From positions 1,116,001 to 1,180,000 of the forward strand of contig NZ_CP120733.1 in assembly GCF_029542625.1 (NCBI RefSeq): a stretch of 64,000 bases of DNA, written 5' to 3'. Origin of the DNA: Tepidibacter hydrothermalis (lineage in GTDB: Bacteria > Bacillota > Clostridia > Peptostreptococcales > Peptostreptococcaceae). The notes below the pieces were generated by a model. That model saw only the letters and a list, made by a program, of their open reading frames with translations, was not told the origin of the DNA and did not search any database. Within the stretch, counting starts at the first letter, position 1. Each line of letters opens with the position of its first letter. Below, in pieces: positions 61,217 through 64,000 of the stretch. The translations under genes and the position numbers were made by a program.

Positions 61217-61250
61217 AGCGTTGAAAATTTCTATTTTCAACGCTTTTTAG
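61217..61250 (+). terminator. Riboswitch-controlled terminator
   Basis: AGCGTTGAAAAT TTCT ATTTTCAACGCT is a perfect 12-bp stem with a T run, 90 bases before kal. ATTTTCATTGCG at 61187-61198 could pair with the 5' arm, and also with TGAAAAT at 61176-61182, so alternative structures exist. Confidence 0.8.
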
Positions 61251-61339
61251 GTCTAAGGATATTATATTGTTTTTAATTGGGCAAATAAGTCATGCTTTAG
61301 AATTAAGCAAATTTTTAAAGGAAAAAAGGGGGATTAAGT

Positions 61340-61720
61340 ATGAGTGCTTTGATAAGAGTTAGAATGAGCTCACATGATGCACATTACGGGGGCAATTTGG
61401 TTGATGGAGCGAAAATGCTTCAGCTGTTTGGAGATGTAGCTACAGAACTTTTAATTAGAAGTGATGGAGATGAAGGCCTTTTTAAAGCATACGATAATGT
61501 TGAGTTTTTAGCTCCTGTATATGCGGGAGATTATATAGAGGCATATGGAAGTATAGTGAGTGCAGGAAATTCTTCTAGAAAGATGGAGTTTGAAGCTAGA
61601 AAGGTTGCGGCTTTAAGACAAGATATAAATGATTCGGCAGCAGAAATATTAGATGAGCCTATTGTTGTATGTAGAGCAAGTGGTACATGTGTAGTTCCAA
61701 AAGATAAGCAGAGAAAATAA
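61340..61720 (+). CDS. kal: 3-aminobutyryl-CoA ammonia lyase
   Basis: The protein has 126 residues, ATG behind aaggggga. It is a hot-dog fold protein ([38 protein letters not shown]) of the Kal family, which releases ammonia from L-3-aminobutyryl-CoA to give crotonyl-CoA in lysine fermentation. It is the first gene after the lysine riboswitch and 12 bases before kce. Confidence 0.92.
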   Translation: MSALIRVRMSSHDAHYGGNLVDGAKMLQLFGDVATELLIRSDGDEGLFKAYDNVEFLAPVYAGDYIEAYGSIVSAGNSSRKMEFEARKVAALRQDINDSAAEILDEPIVVCRASGTCVVPKDKQRK

Positions 61721-61732
61721 GGAGGGTTAAGT

Positions 61733-62554
61733 GTGGAAAAGTTAATTATAACTGCTGCTATATGCGGTGCAGAGGTTACAAAGGAGCATAATCCTGCGGT
61801 TCCTTATACTGTCAAGGAAATAGGAGATGAGGCACAAAGAGCTTATAATGCTGGAGCCAGTATAATACATCTTCATGTAAGAGAAGACAATGGAAAATCA
61901 ACTCAAAGTATAGAAAGGTTTAGAGAATGCATAGATGAAATTAAAAGTAGATGTCCCAATGTTATAATACAACCGTCTACTGGTGGTGCGGTTGGTATGA
62001 GCAATGAAGAGAGGCTTCAGCCTATATATTTAAATCCAGAAATGGCAACACTTGATTGTGGCACATGTAATTTTGGAGGAGATGATATATTCGTAAATTC
62101 TGAAAATACGATTAAAGAGTTTGCAATTAAAATGAAACAAATTGATATAAAGCCAGAAATAGAGGTATTTGACAAAGGAATGATAGATACTGCTATAAGG
62201 CTTTTTAAAAAAGGATATATAAATGACAATATGCATTTTAATTTTGTTATGGGAGTTAATGGAGGAATAAATGCAAGTTGTAGAGATTTATTATTTTTAA
62301 AAGAAAGCATACCTTATAATGCAACTTTTACTGTTGCTGGAATTGGAAGATATGAATTTGAAATGGCAGCTCTATCAACACTTTTAGGAGGTCATGTCAG
62401 AGTTGGATTTGAAGATAATGTGTACATATCAAAAGGTATTTTAGCTAAGTCAAATGGTCAGTTGGTTGAGAAGGCAGTTGAAATATCTAAAGTATTAGGA
62501 AGAGAGGTAGCTTCTTGTGACGAAGCTAGAAAAATACTTAAACTCAAGGGGTGA
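61733..62554 (+). CDS. kce: 3-keto-5-aminohexanoate cleavage enzyme
   Basis: The protein has 273 residues, a GTG start after aaggaggg. It belongs to the BKACE family (TIM barrel with zinc). Zinc-site His pair in IIHLHVREDNG (near 46-48), the substrate-loop motif QPSTGGAVGMS, and GGHVRVGFEDNVY with the third ligand region. With acetyl-CoA it converts 3-keto-5-aminohexanoate into acetoacetate and 3-aminobutyryl-CoA, the substrate of Kal. Confidence 0.93.
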   Translation: MEKLIITAAICGAEVTKEHNPAVPYTVKEIGDEAQRAYNAGASIIHLHVREDNGKSTQSIERFRECIDEIKSRCPNVIIQPSTGGAVGMSNEERLQPIYLNPEMATLDCGTCNFGGDDIFVNSENTIKEFAIKMKQIDIKPEIEVFDKGMIDTAIRLFKKGYINDNMHFNFVMGVNGGINASCRDLLFLKESIPYNATFTVAGIGRYEFEMAALSTLLGGHVRVGFEDNVYISKGILAKSNGQLVEKAVEISKVLGREVASCDEARKILKLKG

Positions 62555-62558
62555 GAAT

Positions 62559-63212
62559 ATGAACAAGGTAGTTGAAGTAGATTCTTTGAAGTCATTATTA
62601 AAAGATGGAATTACTATTATGATAGGTGGATTCTTAGGATGTGGGACACCAGAAAAATTGGTTGATTTAGTAATAGATATGAATATAAAAAACTTGACTA
62701 TTATAGGAAATGATACAAGTTTTGTTGACAAGGGGATTGGAAGGCTCATTGCTAATAATCAAGTAAAAAAGGTTATAGCATCTCATATAGGAACTAATGC
62801 TGAAACAGGAAGATTAATGAATGAAGAAAAAATGGAGGTTGAATTATCTCCTCAGGGAACTTTGATTGAAAGAATAAGAGCAGGTGGGTTTGGACTTGGA
62901 GGAGTGCTTACTGAAACTGGAGTGGGAACTTTAGTGGAAGAAAATAAACAAAAAATAAATGTAGGTGAAAAAGAATATTTATTAGAACTTCCTCTTAAGG
63001 CTGATATCGGTTTTATTAAGGGAAGTATAGTAGATAAATTTGGGAATGTATATTATAAAGGTACTACTAAAAATTTCAATCCTATGATTGCCATGGCTTC
63101 AGATAAAGTAATAGTAGAAGCCGAGTCTCTAGTAAATACAGGAGAAATAAAGCAAGAATCAGTAATGACACCAGGTGTTTTAATTGATTACATAGTCAAA
63201 GGAGATGAATAA
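62559..63212 (+). CDS. atoD: Acetoacetate:butyrate CoA-transferase, alpha subunit
   Basis: The protein has 217 residues from ATG 62559 (ggggtgag upstream; the longer frame starts inside kce). CoA-transferase I motif [17 protein letters not shown], and [16 protein letters not shown] later. In lysine fermenters this enzyme moves CoA from butyryl-CoA to the acetoacetate made by Kce, giving butyrate and acetoacetyl-CoA. It forms the enzyme with the beta subunit encoded next. Confidence 0.92.
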   Translation: MNKVVEVDSLKSLLKDGITIMIGGFLGCGTPEKLVDLVIDMNIKNLTIIGNDTSFVDKGIGRLIANNQVKKVIASHIGTNAETGRLMNEEKMEVELSPQGTLIERIRAGGFGLGGVLTETGVGTLVEENKQKINVGEKEYLLELPLKADIGFIKGSIVDKFGNVYYKGTTKNFNPMIAMASDKVIVEAESLVNTGEIKQESVMTPGVLIDYIVKGDE

Positions 63213-63216
63213 ATTC

Positions 63217-63876
63217 ATGATAGATTCAAAAGAAGCTAAGGAAATAATAGCAAAAAGAGTAGCTAAAGAATTAAGCGATGGCCAATTGGTGAATCTGGGA
63301 ATAGGACTTCCAACTAAGGTTGTAAACTATATACCTGAAGATATTAATGTTACATTTCAATCTGAAAATGGAATGGTTGGAATGGGAAAGTTAGCAAGAG
63401 ATGAAGGTATGGATGAGGATATAACCAATGCAGGAGGGCAGTTTGTATCTATATTAAATGAAGGAGCATTCTTTGATAGTTCTATGTCATTTGGACTAAT
63501 AAGAGGAGGACATGTGGATGTTACTGTTTTAGGTGCGCTTCAGGTTGATGAAAAAGGGAATCTTGCAAATTGGATAATTCCTGGGAAATTAGTTCCTGGT
63601 ATGGGTGGAGCAATGGACTTAGTAGTAGGAGCTAAAAAAGTTGTAGTTGCAATGATACATACAGCAAAAGGAAAACCAAAGATATTAAAAGAGTGCAGTC
63701 TCCCATTTACGGCAAAACAAGTAGTTGATTTGATTGTTACTGAATACGGAGTTATAGAGGTAACTAAGGAAGGACTTGTACTAAAAGAGATAAACAAAGA
63801 TATTTCAGTTGAACAAGTACAAGAAGCAACAGATGCAAAACTTATAATTTCAGAAAATTTAGAATATATGAATTGA
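63217..63876 (+). CDS. atoA: Acetoacetate:butyrate CoA-transferase, beta subunit
   Basis: ATG 63217 ([19 protein letters not shown]) gives 219 residues and has aaaggag twelve bases upstream; ATG 63205 overlaps the alpha-subunit stop but has no spacing. Motifs are [14 protein letters not shown] and the catalytic Glu in [28 protein letters not shown] is the family C-terminal motif. Confidence 0.92.
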   Translation: MIDSKEAKEIIAKRVAKELSDGQLVNLGIGLPTKVVNYIPEDINVTFQSENGMVGMGKLARDEGMDEDITNAGGQFVSILNEGAFFDSSMSFGLIRGGHVDVTVLGALQVDEKGNLANWIIPGKLVPGMGGAMDLVVGAKKVVVAMIHTAKGKPKILKECSLPFTAKQVVDLIVTEYGVIEVTKEGLVLKEINKDISVEQVQEATDAKLIISENLEYMN

Positions 63877-63894
63877 ATTAAAGGGGGAGAAACT

Positions 63895-64000
63895 ATGAAA
63901 TTATGTAAATATGGAACACACAGAGTAATTGAGCCAAAAGAGGTTTTACCACAACCAGCTAATAAAATATCTAATGATATGAATATATACGACAATGAGA
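63895..64000 (+). CDS. kdd: L-erythro-3,5-diaminohexanoate dehydrogenase, N-terminus only
   Basis: ATG 63895 follows aagggggag. The 35 visible residues (MKLCKYGTHRVIEPKEVLPQ .. ANKISNDMNIYDNE) match the start of Kdd, the NAD-dependent enzyme that makes 3-keto-5-aminohexanoate, the Kce substrate. The gene runs off the window. Lysine 2,3-aminomutase and the 5,6-aminomutase genes would be expected next. Confidence 0.88.
   Translation, partial: MKLCKYGTHRVIEPKEVLPQPANKISNDMNIYDNE

Overview
The window is AT-rich, densely coding bacterial DNA from an anaerobic, spore-forming Clostridia member. The most likely group is the Peptostreptococcaceae. The order rnfCDGEAB - maf - radC - mreBCD - pbp2 - minCDE - rodA - mgsA is one I recognise from Clostridioides difficile and relatives. 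The spore genes (SpoVB, spore photoproduct lyase), a selenoprotein MsrA and an amino-acid (lysine) fermentation operon fit the same assignment. No phage, plasmid or CRISPR module is visible.

Region 1 (about 1-12.5 kb) looks like a spore-surface island. It holds two 300-residue Cys-containing paralogues, two smaller paralogous Cys-containing proteins, a BNR/sialidase-like propeller protein, a CapF-like sugar-nucleotide enzyme, a GT4-type glycosyltransferase, a clostripain-family (C11) protease without a signal peptide, SpoVB, and small hypotheticals. Several have SigK-type promoters (AC, 17 bases, CATAnnnTA), so most of the island is probably a late mother-cell regulon that builds and glycosylates an exosporium or outer coat. 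Uracil-DNA glycosylase sits among them.

Region 2 (12.5-22.5 kb) carries a MocR regulator, YnzC, CheW, a DegS/DegU pair, an M18 aminopeptidase, a very large hairpin, a LysR regulator of the type associated with selenium metabolism, an AlbA-type ATPase protein, an MsrA whose catalytic codon is UGA (selenocysteine), and an AIM24 protein.

Region 3 (22.5-45.4 kb) has two tRNA-Leu genes (one with an unusually short variable loop), polA-coaE-lytic transglycosylase-lipoprotein, a chemoreceptor, a DUF1540 protein, YqxD, SplB, a ROK kinase, a tandem duplication of rubredoxin, an HD protein, a secreted 5'-nucleotidase with KPEV repeats and LysM, an NfeD/flotillin pair, a glyoxalase gene broken by a stop codon, and a set of cell-wall proteins (NlpC/P60, lytic transglycosylase, SPOR).

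Region 4 (45.4-60.8 kb) is the energy and cell-shape block: the complete Rnf complex, then Maf, RadC, MreBCD, PBP2, MinCDE, RodA and methylglyoxal synthase.

Region 5 (60.8-64 kb) is a lysine-fermentation operon (kal, kce, two CoA-transferase subunits, start of kdd) behind what looks like a lysine riboswitch with its own terminator. This is notable because the riboswitch class normally shuts genes off and here probably has to switch catabolism on. Crotonyl-CoA made by Kal, reduced by electron bifurcation elsewhere, would give reduced ferredoxin for the Rnf complex of region 4.

Dispersed non-coding repeats run through the window: a hairpin-rich MITE-like family (one apparently full copy with terminal inverted repeats, two long partial copies, two remnants), a second family that follows Rho-independent terminators, and one imperfect palindrome of about 200 bp.
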